Assembly (NCBI GenBank): GCA_902779455.1 | Contig: CACZBS010000013.1 | Location: 1-64,000 of the forward strand | Direction of reading: 5' to 3' | DNA from: an uncultured Prevotellaceae bacterium | GTDB taxonomy: Bacteria; Bacteroidota; Bacteroidia; Bacteroidales; Bacteroidaceae | Length of the DNA: 64,000 nt | Shown here: one piece after another, positions 53,143 through 61,942 of the stretch | Position numbering within the stretch: position 1 is the first letter of the stretch | Layout of the letters: every line of letters begins with the position of its first letter | Program-made: the position numbers and the translations under genes | Notes under the pieces: model-generated | What the model was told of the DNA's origin: nothing | The model's database searches: none | The model's input: the letters and a program-made list of their open reading frames with translations, nothing else

Positions 53143-54124
53143 CCTCAGGATTACAGCAATGGCGCCAGTCAGCCACTGCCAAGGCAGCGGCTCTCTGGCC
53201 CATTTTTATTGTGGAATCGACCAGGTTGACAATGGGATAAGCCGATTCCATCTGCGGTCCGTCCCAATGGAACGACTGCCCCTGCATCGACACGCCATAA
53301 CGCGGCGCAAGAATAGACTCATAATAGCAGCAGGCAGCAGCATAGCGAGCCAGCCCGAGTTCCAGATGCGTCCCGTCACGAGTCAGGTCATATTCATTAT
53401 TCAGCGACGACGCCCTCAGATTTTCAATGGCGGTGCCGTAAGGAATCACGATATCGCAAAGACCGTCATTAGCAAGATTGTCGATGGAGTTAGCCGCCAG
53501 TTGCCATCTTGCACGCGACGATCGTTCCGTATTCGATGCAAAGCCGCTCCAGTAGCTATGCACAACGTAGAAGCCAATCAGAGCTTGAGGTTGGCAAGCC
53601 TTAATCAACGAAAGGAATTCCGGCAGATAGCCTCCGTAGCTATAGCCGAACCACTCGCTATAGTAAGGTGCATAGGCACTGACCTGATGCAGAATAATGA
53701 CGTCCCACACATTCTTTTCCAAAATCTCGCGAAAAGCCTCGCCTTTTCCCGCTTCGAATGACCCGATACGGACATTGGCCTTCAAGTCCCCACATATCTT
53801 ATGAGTGTGATAGGCCTGATCGTCCTTGTCATTATAACAGTCAAGCCACGACTTAAACGATCCCCAACCTCTGACTGCAGTATAAATCCCCACCGTACTC
53901 ACATCCACGCCACACGCCTCGGCCACCTGCGCCAACATAGCCGTTGCGTCGTCTGTGTAGCTGTTGCCTATATCGAGGATGCGCAGACTGTCTTTCCTCA
54001 AGACATTCAACACCCTTGGTTCGTATTCCTCTATTACTACAGAAGAGTCAACTACGGGCTCCTCGTGATCATCCGAACAGCTGCACAGCACTGCTGAAAG
54101 GATTGTCAACAATATTAATCTCAT
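53126..54124 (-). CDS. DUF4886-like SGNH-hydrolase-type lipoprotein
   Basis: A 332-residue lipoprotein, lipobox LCSC (Cys15 region). The fold resembles DUF4886, an SGNH-like hydrolase family: ILDIGNSYTDDA (block I, Ser in GNSYT), DVIILHQVSAYAPYYSEW, and DGTHLELGLARYAA containing the Asp/His pair. It could remove acyl groups from a polysaccharide, which fits its place between wza and wzz, but it is on the opposite strand. Its 3' end overlaps wza. Promoter box TAGTTTTG at 54154-54147. Confidence 0.78.
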   Translation of the reverse strand: MRLILLTILSAVLCSCSDDHEEPVVDSSVVIEEYEPRVLNVLRKDSLRILDIGNSYTDDATAMLAQVAEACGVDVSTVGIYTAVRGWGSFKSWLDCYNDKDDQAYHTHKICGDLKANVRIGSFEAGKGEAFREILEKNVWDVIILHQVSAYAPYYSEWFGYSYGGYLPEFLSLIKACQPQALIGFYVVHSYWSGFASNTERSSRARWQLAANSIDNLANDGLCDIVIPYGTAIENLRASSLNNEYDLTRDGTHLELGLARYAAACCYYESILAPRYGVSMQGQSFHWDGPQMESAYPIVNLVDSTIKMGQRAAALAVADWRHCCNPEVTSGR

Positions 54125-54146
54125 AGACAGGTGGTTTTATTCGCTA

Positions 54147-54154
54147 CAAAACTA
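54147..54154 (-). promoter_or_regulatory. -7 box of the DUF4886-like gene
   Basis: TAGTTTTG on the minus strand, 23 bases before the ATG. Confidence 0.45.
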
Positions 54155-54344
54155 CAATTATTTATTGAATACCGCAACTATTTACGCGATTTTAACCTTC
54201 TTGTTTTAAGATAAAAACACAAGAGGACAAAAAGAACTGATTTCCGTCCAAACAGGTTTATTGTCTATCCCTTGTGCTCTCACACGCCCATTTCATTGTC
54301 ATTTTTTAGTACAATACATCATTTTCTAAGGAAAAAGGACAGCT

Positions 54345-54495
54345 TTCCGCTTCAAGAAGCGGTCCTTTTCGGGTCGAGAAGTGCCGCTTTTTTGCTCGAA
54401 AAGCACCGCCTCTTTAAAGTGCATTTTCAACATCATTGATAATCAGCCACTTGCAAAATCTTGGCAAAATTGTCAAATTTTGTTTACAAAACCGC
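54345..54495 (+). repeat. Double-hairpin element (GAAGCGGCACTT family), copy 3
   Basis: ccgcttcaagaagcgg hairpin, then gagaagtgccgcttttttgc and aaaagcaccgcc, followed by the conserved flank ttGATAATCAGCCACTT and TTTACAAA. It ends about 90 bases before the wzz gene. Remaining gene-free sequence 54155-54344 shows nothing recognisable. Confidence 0.72.
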
Positions 54496-54580
54496 AAGCT
54501 ATCAGAGAAATGATGAAGGAGAGACACAATAAAAGTGGTGATTAGAACGTTAATAAACAAAAATAAGGAAAAAAGCTACA

Positions 54581-55654
54581 ATGAAAACAGGAACAAAAGA
54601 CACTGACATCATCGATCTGGGGAAACTTTTCAGTAGAATTTGGGAGAAACGCAAGTTCTTCCTCTTTAAGGTCTGGCCCATCACATTCGTCATCTCATGC
54701 CTCATCATCATCTGCGTGCCACGAGGCTACACCACCTCAGCCAAGCTGGCCCCCGAGATGGGCAACATGGCCGCCGGCGGCACCTTCGGATCCATTGCCT
54801 CAGCCTTCGGCATCGACCTCAATGCCATGCAGACGAGCGACGCCATCAACCCGCTGCTCTACCCCGACCTGATGGAAGACAACGGCTTCGTCTCCGACCT
54901 GTTCACCATCAAGGTGAAAAGTGCCGACGGCGAAATCAACACCGACTACTTCACCTACCTGCAGAAATATCAGAAATCGCCCTGGTGGAGCTCGGTGATG
55001 AGCTGGATTGCCAATGGCATTAAATCCATTTTCCCCAAGGATGACAAGCCGACAGCAGGCACCGAAGGCGGAGAGAAGTCGCCCTACTGGCTCACGGAGA
55101 CCGAGGAGGCGCAAGCGGGGAAAGTGCGCGCCAACATCAACTTCAGCATCGACAAGCAGACTGGCGTCATCACCATCTCGACCCAGGCACAGGACGCCCT
55201 CATCTGCAAGACGCTGGCCGACTCCGTGCAGGTTCATCTGCAGCAGTTCATCACCGACTACCGCACCAACAAGGCCCGCATCGACGAGGAGCACTACCGC
55301 CAGCTGGTCCGTGAGGCCCAGGCCGACTATGAGCGCACCTGCGAAGCCTATGCCCGCGCCTCCGACGCCAACCAAGGCGTCGTGCTGAAGCGCTATCAGC
55401 TGAAGATAGAGAACATCGAGCGCGACATGCAGATGAAGTACACCACCCTGCAGACCCTCAACACCCAGCTGCAGATGGCCAGCGCCAAGGTGCAGGAGCG
55501 CACACCGGCCTTCACCGTCATCAAGGGTGCCAGCGTGCCGCAGCGCCCGTCGACCCCGAAGCGCATGATCTTCGTCGTCGGCATGCTGTTCCTCGTGACC
55601 CTCTGCGCCTCGGTCTGGCTTGTCCGCGATATCCTATTCAAGAAGGGCTCATGA
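54581..55654 (+). CDS. Wzz-type polysaccharide chain-length determinant
   Basis: A 357-residue inner-membrane protein: two membrane helices (VWPITFVISCLIIICV near residues 28-43; MIFVVGMLFLVTLCASVWLV near 328-347) enclose a periplasmic coiled-coil domain. Pro-rich motif SVPQRPSTPKR before the second helix is typical of Wzz/PCP proteins. No tyrosine-kinase domain. Sets polymer length with Wzy; next start overlaps its stop by four bases. Confidence 0.9.
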   Translation: MKTGTKDTDIIDLGKLFSRIWEKRKFFLFKVWPITFVISCLIIICVPRGYTTSAKLAPEMGNMAAGGTFGSIASAFGIDLNAMQTSDAINPLLYPDLMEDNGFVSDLFTIKVKSADGEINTDYFTYLQKYQKSPWWSSVMSWIANGIKSIFPKDDKPTAGTEGGEKSPYWLTETEEAQAGKVRANINFSIDKQTGVITISTQAQDALICKTLADSVQVHLQQFITDYRTNKARIDEEHYRQLVREAQADYERTCEAYARASDANQGVVLKRYQLKIENIERDMQMKYTTLQTLNTQLQMASAKVQERTPAFTVIKGASVPQRPSTPKRMIFVVGMLFLVTLCASVWLVRDILFKKGS

Positions 55655-56838
55655 GTCTATTGCGCTTTGACTTACGGCAGTCACGTCTGATACCATTCGT
55701 CGCCATCGCCCTGCTGATGACGAAGATGACCGTGAACTTCTTTGACATGGAGATGTTCATGGCCTCGTATGCAGCACAGGCCGGCATGCTGTTGGCCTTC
55801 GTCATCGCGTTGGTTCTACTCATCCGCAACAAGACGCTCCACACGTTCGACCTCTTAATCTTAACGTATGCGTTGGTATTAGAGGGCGTTTCGATGATGA
55901 GCGGCACTGACTGGAAGAACTGGATTTATATCGCCTTCAGTATTACGACCTATCTCTTTCTGTTCAACTATTACCAAGACAAATACTACACTCTTTTGCT
56001 TGGATTATTATTTGTTCTGTCAGTCGCCATCTACTGTCAGCTCTTCCAATGCATTCTCCACCCAGAAAAATGGATGGTGGAAGACACGAAGGATATTCAT
56101 GGTTTCATACTAGGAGGCAACTATAACCATATAGGCAGCAGGGTCATCGTTGCTCTCGCAGTAAGCATAATAACTGTCAGGCAGAGCAAATGGTTGAAAT
56201 ACAATCTTGTCCTGCTTTTTATCTGCAGTTTCGTAATCCTCTTCATGGTGAGGTCAATGACCTCGCTGTCATGTATGTTCCTATTCCTCTTCCTGAGTCT
56301 TATCCGCAACAAGAAACTTCTATCGCTCGGTATTGCAGGTCTATTTGTCGGTGCCATCCTTTTTGAAGTAATTGTCTGTTTTTCCGGCACAGGGCTCCAG
56401 AACAACGAACTGGCATCCTGGTTTGTCAAGGACGTCTTAGGCAAAGACATGACCTTCACCGGCCGAACCTATATGTGGGACGCTGCCATCCGGGTCATCA
56501 ATCAATCACCGATATGGGGTTACGGATATCCCGACAGAGAGTGGTATATGGCCAACATGACAACACGTGCTATCGGTGCCCACAACTACATACTGAACAC
56601 CATGATTTATGGAGGAGTCATCTTATTGATTATTTACATAAGCGCTATCGTCAAGAGCATCGCGCACCTGATAAAGATCAACGACGTCAATTCCATGCGG
56701 CTGATGTCAGCATTTGGCGTGTTCAACATCATGATGTTGTTTGAGGTATATGAGACGCCGTTGGTATTCTTGCTCTTGACTATTATGTACTATTATCCAG
56801 GCCAAGAGCCACAAAGCAAACCAGTAAAGAATGAATAG
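55651..56838 (+). CDS. Wzy-like O-antigen/exopolysaccharide polymerase
   Basis: A 395-residue polytopic membrane protein with about ten hydrophobic helices. The motif TFTGRTYMWDAAIRVINQSP in a periplasmic loop is characteristic of the Wzy_C/O-antigen ligase family, and AHNYILNTMIYGG follows. Probably polymerises repeat units. AT-richer than wza; such genes are usually strain-specific. Confidence 0.87.
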   Translation: MSLLRFDLRQSRLIPFVAIALLMTKMTVNFFDMEMFMASYAAQAGMLLAFVIALVLLIRNKTLHTFDLLILTYALVLEGVSMMSGTDWKNWIYIAFSITTYLFLFNYYQDKYYTLLLGLLFVLSVAIYCQLFQCILHPEKWMVEDTKDIHGFILGGNYNHIGSRVIVALAVSIITVRQSKWLKYNLVLLFICSFVILFMVRSMTSLSCMFLFLFLSLIRNKKLLSLGIAGLFVGAILFEVIVCFSGTGLQNNELASWFVKDVLGKDMTFTGRTYMWDAAIRVINQSPIWGYGYPDREWYMANMTTRAIGAHNYILNTMIYGGVILLIIYISAIVKSIAHLIKINDVNSMRLMSAFGVFNIMMLFEVYETPLVFLLLTIMYYYPGQEPQSKPVKNE

Positions 56839-57901
56839 AGATACGACCATAGACGTTTTAAAAGGAATAGGAATCATTCTGGTCGTGATAGGTCATAGTT
56901 GTTGCCCTCAGCTTCTAAATGACTTTATCTTTTCATTTCACATGCCTTTATTCTTCATTGCAAGCGGCTACTTTTTTGAAATGAAGAATTTGGAAAACAA
57001 GAAAGATTACTTAAAAAGAAAAATACGAGGCATTTATTTTCCGTATCTGAAATGGAGCGTCATTTTTCTACTTTTGCATAATCTTTTTTATTATTGTGGA
57101 ATATTAAACTCGTCATACGGAAATCGATATGGCCTTTGCTCTCAGCTGTATTCGGTAAAAGATATTCTCCACCACCTGCTGAATATCACCCTAAGAATGA
57201 CAGATTATGAAGGCTTTATTCTTGGTGCCTATTGGTTTATGCGCTCATTATTCGTGGGGTGCCTGTTGCTATGTTTCGGGACCTGGGCCATGAACAAAGT
57301 CATCAAATCCCGCGGCAGAAGCATCGCGGTGGTAATGGCTATATTTTTTATAGCAGGTGGCGTCATGACATATTTTAGCATCCAAGTCCCTTACTTCCCT
57401 CAGGGCGGATATCGGGAAGTCATGGCAGTTTTCTTTATAGGGTGTGGCTATTTCATAAGGCAAAAGAACAACTGGCTTTGTCGCTCCTACATCGTTTTGC
57501 CTTCACTGATCATCTTAATCCTGTGTACAATAGTCAGTCCCACCTCCATGAGCAGTAAGGCAACATTCGACGACTGGCTGGCAATAGCCTTTACAGGGAT
57601 TGGGGGATTCGTAGTGACTTATTTCGTAAGCAAACAGATCGCTAAGTTCAACAATGAGGTTAGTCGTTCATTAGTTCATATCGGAAAAAATTCATTTTAC
57701 ATCTTAACATTTCACTTTCTGATGTTCAAACCGGCATCGCTGCTCTATGCATACATCTACGACTTAGACTGGCATATTGTCGGTTGCCACCCTGTTCCCA
57801 CGCTGATTGACGAGAACTGGTTTTGGATCGTCTTCTCCATATCATCAATAGTCTTCTCATTGCTTTTGACGGAAGTCCTGAAGTCATTAAGAATTGAATA
57901 A
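56831..57901 (+). CDS. Acyltransferase 3 family membrane protein
   Basis: A 356-residue protein with ten or so membrane helices. The N-terminal DVLKGIGIILVVIGHSC with the essential His, and FIFSFHMPLFFIASGYFF, are typical of OafA/fucose acetyltransferase-like enzymes that O-acetylate polysaccharides. Overlaps the polymerase gene by eight bases. AT-rich base composition. Confidence 0.9.
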   Translation: MNRDTTIDVLKGIGIILVVIGHSCCPQLLNDFIFSFHMPLFFIASGYFFEMKNLENKKDYLKRKIRGIYFPYLKWSVIFLLLHNLFYYCGILNSSYGNRYGLCSQLYSVKDILHHLLNITLRMTDYEGFILGAYWFMRSLFVGCLLLCFGTWAMNKVIKSRGRSIAVVMAIFFIAGGVMTYFSIQVPYFPQGGYREVMAVFFIGCGYFIRQKNNWLCRSYIVLPSLIILILCTIVSPTSMSSKATFDDWLAIAFTGIGGFVVTYFVSKQIAKFNNEVSRSLVHIGKNSFYILTFHFLMFKPASLLYAYIYDLDWHIVGCHPVPTLIDENWFWIVFSISSIVFSLLLTEVLKSLRIE

Positions 57902-57946
57902 ATTGAAAATTACACTAACAGTCAATCATTAGCATTCAACTATTCT

Positions 57947-59116
57947 ATGCGCATGAAGAAGGGATTAATATGCCTATGTCTGCTTTGCACGACCTGCTTT
58001 GCCCAGGTTCCGATGGACAGTCTGAGTTTCATTACGGTCATCGACGACGACACGCTCACCCCGAACAGCGTTGAGACCTTTTACAAGGCTTGCACCGATA
58101 ATGCCATTGCCGGCACCTTTGCATGCATAACGAGTCGTGGCACCAGCTATCCGACCATTTTCGACTACCTGCGTCAATATGAAAAAGAAGGTTTTCAGGT
58201 GACGCTCCATAGTCATAACCATCAGAGAATCTACCGATGGCAGCAGAAAATGGATATGACTGTCGAAGGCGTCATACAGGTGGCAAAAGGCGACAAATAC
58301 ACTTACAAGGTTGGGGATCACGAAAGCCCCCTGACCGTGGAAGAAATATTGTTGGACTCCATAGGCAACGGCCACATCTGTTTCTCCTACATGCGCAAAT
58401 ACTATCCCGCTCCGGATACTATGTTCGGACAACTGATGCGTTTGTTGGGGAAAGGCGACCCTACGATCACGTATACCAACTATGAAATAAGCGAATTCCG
58501 GGATAGCGCACTGGTCGGTGAGGACATGGAAACCGCCCTTGACATTTTTAAGAGAGAGGGTTTTAAAGACTACGACTATTTCGTTGCCCCCTATGGGTCG
58601 CAGGATGAAGATTTGCAAGACATAGCACGACGACATGGTCTGAAATGCCTTGTCTCAATCTCTAATGATGACTACTTGCGCTACGACAACAAATATACGC
58701 CCTTTAACATTCCCCGTGTTGGGTTTAACGCTGCCGACGGCGGTATCAGCACCTTTGACAGGTTGAAACAACACATTAACTCAGTGTCGAGAACAGGGGG
58801 ATGGCTATTGGTCGGCACCCACATCTATGACGGATGGACTGAAGAACTGCTGAGCACCCGCTTCAGTGATTTTGTCGACTATGCGAAAGAGAGGGGCTTG
58901 AAGTTTGTTACACTGAAAGAGGGATTTGAATTATATAGCAAATACTCCGGCAATAAGCACTTCCCATCCGACTCGCTAAATCCTGACAAGACGGCCATCA
59001 CCATGGTGAATGGCATGTGTTATGACCTTTTAGGCCGCCAGACAGACAAGCCACGGCACGGTGTGAACATCGTCCACATGAGCGACGGATCGTCAAGAGT
59101 GGTCATCATCAAATAA
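57947..59116 (+). CDS. Secreted polysaccharide deacetylase-like protein with T9SS-type tail
   Basis: A 389-residue protein with signal peptide (ICLCLLCTTCFAQ). NodB-like fold: FITVIDDDTLTPNS (metal Asp), GFQVTLHSHNHQ (metal His pair), and YDYFVAPYGSQDEDL with the PYG segment. The final 40 residues (MCYDLLGRQTDKPRHGVNIV, ending RVVIIK) look like a type IX sorting tail. It would therefore act on the cell surface, trimming acetyl groups of the polysaccharide made here (inference). Start MRMKK at 57947; MKKG at 57953 is equally possible. Confidence 0.83.
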   Translation: MRMKKGLICLCLLCTTCFAQVPMDSLSFITVIDDDTLTPNSVETFYKACTDNAIAGTFACITSRGTSYPTIFDYLRQYEKEGFQVTLHSHNHQRIYRWQQKMDMTVEGVIQVAKGDKYTYKVGDHESPLTVEEILLDSIGNGHICFSYMRKYYPAPDTMFGQLMRLLGKGDPTITYTNYEISEFRDSALVGEDMETALDIFKREGFKDYDYFVAPYGSQDEDLQDIARRHGLKCLVSISNDDYLRYDNKYTPFNIPRVGFNAADGGISTFDRLKQHINSVSRTGGWLLVGTHIYDGWTEELLSTRFSDFVDYAKERGLKFVTLKEGFELYSKYSGNKHFPSDSLNPDKTAITMVNGMCYDLLGRQTDKPRHGVNIVHMSDGSSRVVIIK

Positions 59117-59236
59117 AACCATCGTCAAATATTTGTAGCCTGGAGCGAAAGAAAACCTAAAAAATAAACAAATTGTTTTGTCGGTTCAGAGAAAATGGCT
59201 ACCTTTGCATGATTGAATATAGTTATAGAAGAGATT

Positions 59237-60136
59237 ATGGTCCACCTGTTCTCAATTGTCATACCTCATCACAACATTCCGCAGTTACTTCTGCGGTGCT
59301 TGGACTCTATCCCCGACACGCCTGAGGTGCAGGTTATTGTGGTCGATGACAACAGTTCGGAGGACAAAGTGGACTTCAAGCACTTCCCCGGCCTTGAGCG
59401 TAAGTACACGCAATGTATCTTTGACAAAGAGGGGGGCGGCGCCGGCCACGCCCGAAATATCGGCCTGAGACACGCCGACGGCAAGTGGCTCGTTTTTGCT
59501 GATGCTGACGACTTCTTCACCAAGAATGCGTTCGACACTCTCAGAAAACACAAAGACGCCCCTCAAGACATCATACTTTTCAAGGCCGACAGCGTTGACT
59601 CTGACGACTACACCCCGACAGAAAGACACCTTGCACTGAACAATGCCATCGATGCCGTACTGAGCGGCTCTTTGTCTGCGAAAAAAGCTGTCTTGTCGAA
59701 GCCTGTCCCATGGTGCAAGATGTTCCGACAAGAGTACATCCAAAGCAAAGGCATCCAGTTCGATGAAACAATGGCCTCCAACGACCAGATGTTTGTTGCA
59801 AAAGCTACATGTTGGGCCAAGGAAGATGCTGTGGCCGTAGATCCTGACATATTATACACGGTGACCACACGGAAAGGCAGCCTCATGGACAATTGGGGAA
59901 AAGATCCCGCTAACTACCTCTGCCGCCTGGAAGTACAGATCCGCTACAACAAGTTTGTAAAAGCTTATCCAACTATCCGGCAAGAGCCTATTATCATCAT
60001 ACTTGCCAACTCGCTGCATTTCGGTTTAGGAACATTCTTCAAGGCACTAGGACTCGTCTTGCAAAAGAACGCCTTGTTCTCTGGCGTCGGATTTAAGAAA
60101 ATCGTCAAGCACGTTAAGTTAAAGTTAAAGCAATAG
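59237..60136 (+). CDS. Family 2 glycosyltransferase
   Basis: A 299-residue GT-A enzyme: SIVIPHHNIPQLLLRCLDSI at the N-terminus, VIVVDDNSSEDK, and the metal-binding DADDFF near residue 98. Transfers a sugar onto a lipid-linked repeat unit; donor unknown. The ATG at 59237 was preferred over an upstream TTG. It is a close paralogue of the next gene. Confidence 0.9.
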   Translation: MVHLFSIVIPHHNIPQLLLRCLDSIPDTPEVQVIVVDDNSSEDKVDFKHFPGLERKYTQCIFDKEGGGAGHARNIGLRHADGKWLVFADADDFFTKNAFDTLRKHKDAPQDIILFKADSVDSDDYTPTERHLALNNAIDAVLSGSLSAKKAVLSKPVPWCKMFRQEYIQSKGIQFDETMASNDQMFVAKATCWAKEDAVAVDPDILYTVTTRKGSLMDNWGKDPANYLCRLEVQIRYNKFVKAYPTIRQEPIIIILANSLHFGLGTFFKALGLVLQKNALFSGVGFKKIVKHVKLKLKQ

Positions 60137-60140
60137 CATA

Positions 60141-61019
60141 ATGATTTCATTTTCCGTCATTATACCCCACCATAACATTCCCGAACTGTTACAACGGTGT
60201 CTGAACTCGATTCCAGACACTCCCGACGTGCAGGTCATCGTTGTCGATGACAACAGTTCCGAAGAAAAGGTAGACTTCAATCATTTCCCAGGAAAGGAGC
60301 GCAAAAACACCACCTACATTTTTGACAAGGTTGGTGGTGGAGCCGGGCACGCTCGCAACATCGGCATGAGTCATGCCAAAGGAGAGTGGCTGGTGTTTGC
60401 CGATGCTGATGATTTTTTTGTTGATGGGGCCTTTGATATTCTTGAAAGCCACAAAGATGACCCTAAAGACATCGTTCTTTTCAAGGCTGACAGCGTAGAC
60501 TCCGATACCTACGAGCCTTCCGACAGGCATCAGAAATTCAACAAAGCGATTGACGATGCGCTATCCGGAATTATCACTGACAAAAAAGCTGTGCTGACAA
60601 TACCCGTTCCATGGTGCAAAATGCTTCGGAGGGAATACATACAGGGAAAGGGCATCCGGTTTGATGAGACATACGCCTGCAATGACATGATGTTTGTCCT
60701 GAAAGCCACACATTGGGCCAAAGATAACGCCGTGGAAGTAAGTGACGAAGTGCTTTACACGGTGACCACGCGCAAAGGCAGCCTTGATGCAATGAAAAAG
60801 ACCTCTCCGAAAAACTTTTTAAGCATGCTGGATGTCTTGATTCGTTGCAACCGATTCACAAAAGACACTCCTTACGACAAGTACCTCATTATCCTGCAAG
60901 TTTTCAGGGCATGGAAAATAAGTCCATCCACCTTCTGGAAAGCTTTAGTGCTGGCAGTGAAGGAGGGTGCCTTGTTTTCCGGCACGTCAATCATATTCAA
61001 AAAACTATTCAGAAAATGA
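60141..61019 (+). CDS. Family 2 glycosyltransferase, paralogue
   Basis: A 292-residue GT-A enzyme sharing whole segments with the previous gene (IPHHNIPELLQRCLNSIPDT, FDKVGGGAGHARNIGMSHAK, VFADADDFF, AVLTIPVPWCKMLRREYIQG). Only four bases separate the two. A tandem duplication is likely, with divergence in the C-terminal acceptor part. Its stop overlaps the next start (ATGA). Confidence 0.9.
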   Translation: MISFSVIIPHHNIPELLQRCLNSIPDTPDVQVIVVDDNSSEEKVDFNHFPGKERKNTTYIFDKVGGGAGHARNIGMSHAKGEWLVFADADDFFVDGAFDILESHKDDPKDIVLFKADSVDSDTYEPSDRHQKFNKAIDDALSGIITDKKAVLTIPVPWCKMLRREYIQGKGIRFDETYACNDMMFVLKATHWAKDNAVEVSDEVLYTVTTRKGSLDAMKKTSPKNFLSMLDVLIRCNRFTKDTPYDKYLIILQVFRAWKISPSTFWKALVLAVKEGALFSGTSIIFKKLFRK

Positions 61020-61936
61020 AAAACCCCTATCAACTGATACGCCATTTGTTACATCCAATTAGAGTGTGGTATGAATTATTTCTCGGAAGATTCTTTCCCA
61101 AGAAACTTTCCTCCATACGATACAGGGATTGCTATGGCACGGATATCGACTGGAAGCATCCGAAAACTATTGACGAGAAAATCAACTGGCTGAAATACTA
61201 TTCTGACACGTCGCAGTGGACACTTCTGGCCGACAAGTACCGCGTTCGCAAATATGTGGCCGACTGCGGTCTGGAAGACATACTTGTGCCTCTCTATGGG
61301 AAATGGGACAAGGCAGAAGATATTGACTGGGACTCCCTCCCGAACCAGTTCGTAATGAAAACTAACAATGCCAGCAAATCCGTGTTGATTTGTAAAGACA
61401 AAGACAGCCTCGACATCGACTATTGGATTAAAGAGATAGACAAATGGATGCATTACGACTACAGCATTGAAAAGGGCGAGATACATTATCGTTCTATACC
61501 GCCCTGCATCATAGCAGAACAGTTGCTGGATGCCGAAAAGCAGCCTCTTCCGTCATCATCGCTCATCGATTATAAAGTCTGGGCCTTTGACGGGAAACCA
61601 GTCTACATCTGGTGCTGCCTAAACCGCACATCCGATTCGGTGGAAGTCATAACCTACGACACTGACTGGAAAGCCCATCCCGAATTCTCGAGAAACTTTT
61701 ACCACTTTTATCTCACCGACAAGCGATTGCCTCGCCCTATAACCCTCGACAAGATGCTCGACGCAGCGGCAAAATTGTCGAAGGGCTTTCCACAAGTGCG
61801 CGTAGATTTTTATGAAGTGGACGGGAAGCTCTATTTTGGCGAGATGACTTTCACCTCATCCGCAGGCATGAACGGATTCTACACGACAGAGTTTTTGCTG
61901 GAACTGGGACGTCTGACCAAGTTACCTATTGACTAA
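61016..61936 (+). CDS. TupA-like ATP-grasp protein
   Basis: A 306-residue protein of the ATP-grasp TupA-like family found in polysaccharide loci: DEKINWLKYYSDTSQWTLLA, NQFVMKTNNASKSVLICKDK, PPCIIAEQLL, SSLIDYKVWAFDGKPVYIWC and VRVDFYEVDGKLYFGEMTFT with metal-binding acidic residues. May attach an amino acid or similar to the polymer by amide ligation. Start set at 61016 by coupling with the upstream stop. Confidence 0.86.
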   Translation: MKNPYQLIRHLLHPIRVWYELFLGRFFPKKLSSIRYRDCYGTDIDWKHPKTIDEKINWLKYYSDTSQWTLLADKYRVRKYVADCGLEDILVPLYGKWDKAEDIDWDSLPNQFVMKTNNASKSVLICKDKDSLDIDYWIKEIDKWMHYDYSIEKGEIHYRSIPPCIIAEQLLDAEKQPLPSSSLIDYKVWAFDGKPVYIWCCLNRTSDSVEVITYDTDWKAHPEFSRNFYHFYLTDKRLPRPITLDKMLDAAAKLSKGFPQVRVDFYEVDGKLYFGEMTFTSSAGMNGFYTTEFLLELGRLTKLPID

Positions 61937-61942
61937 ACATAC

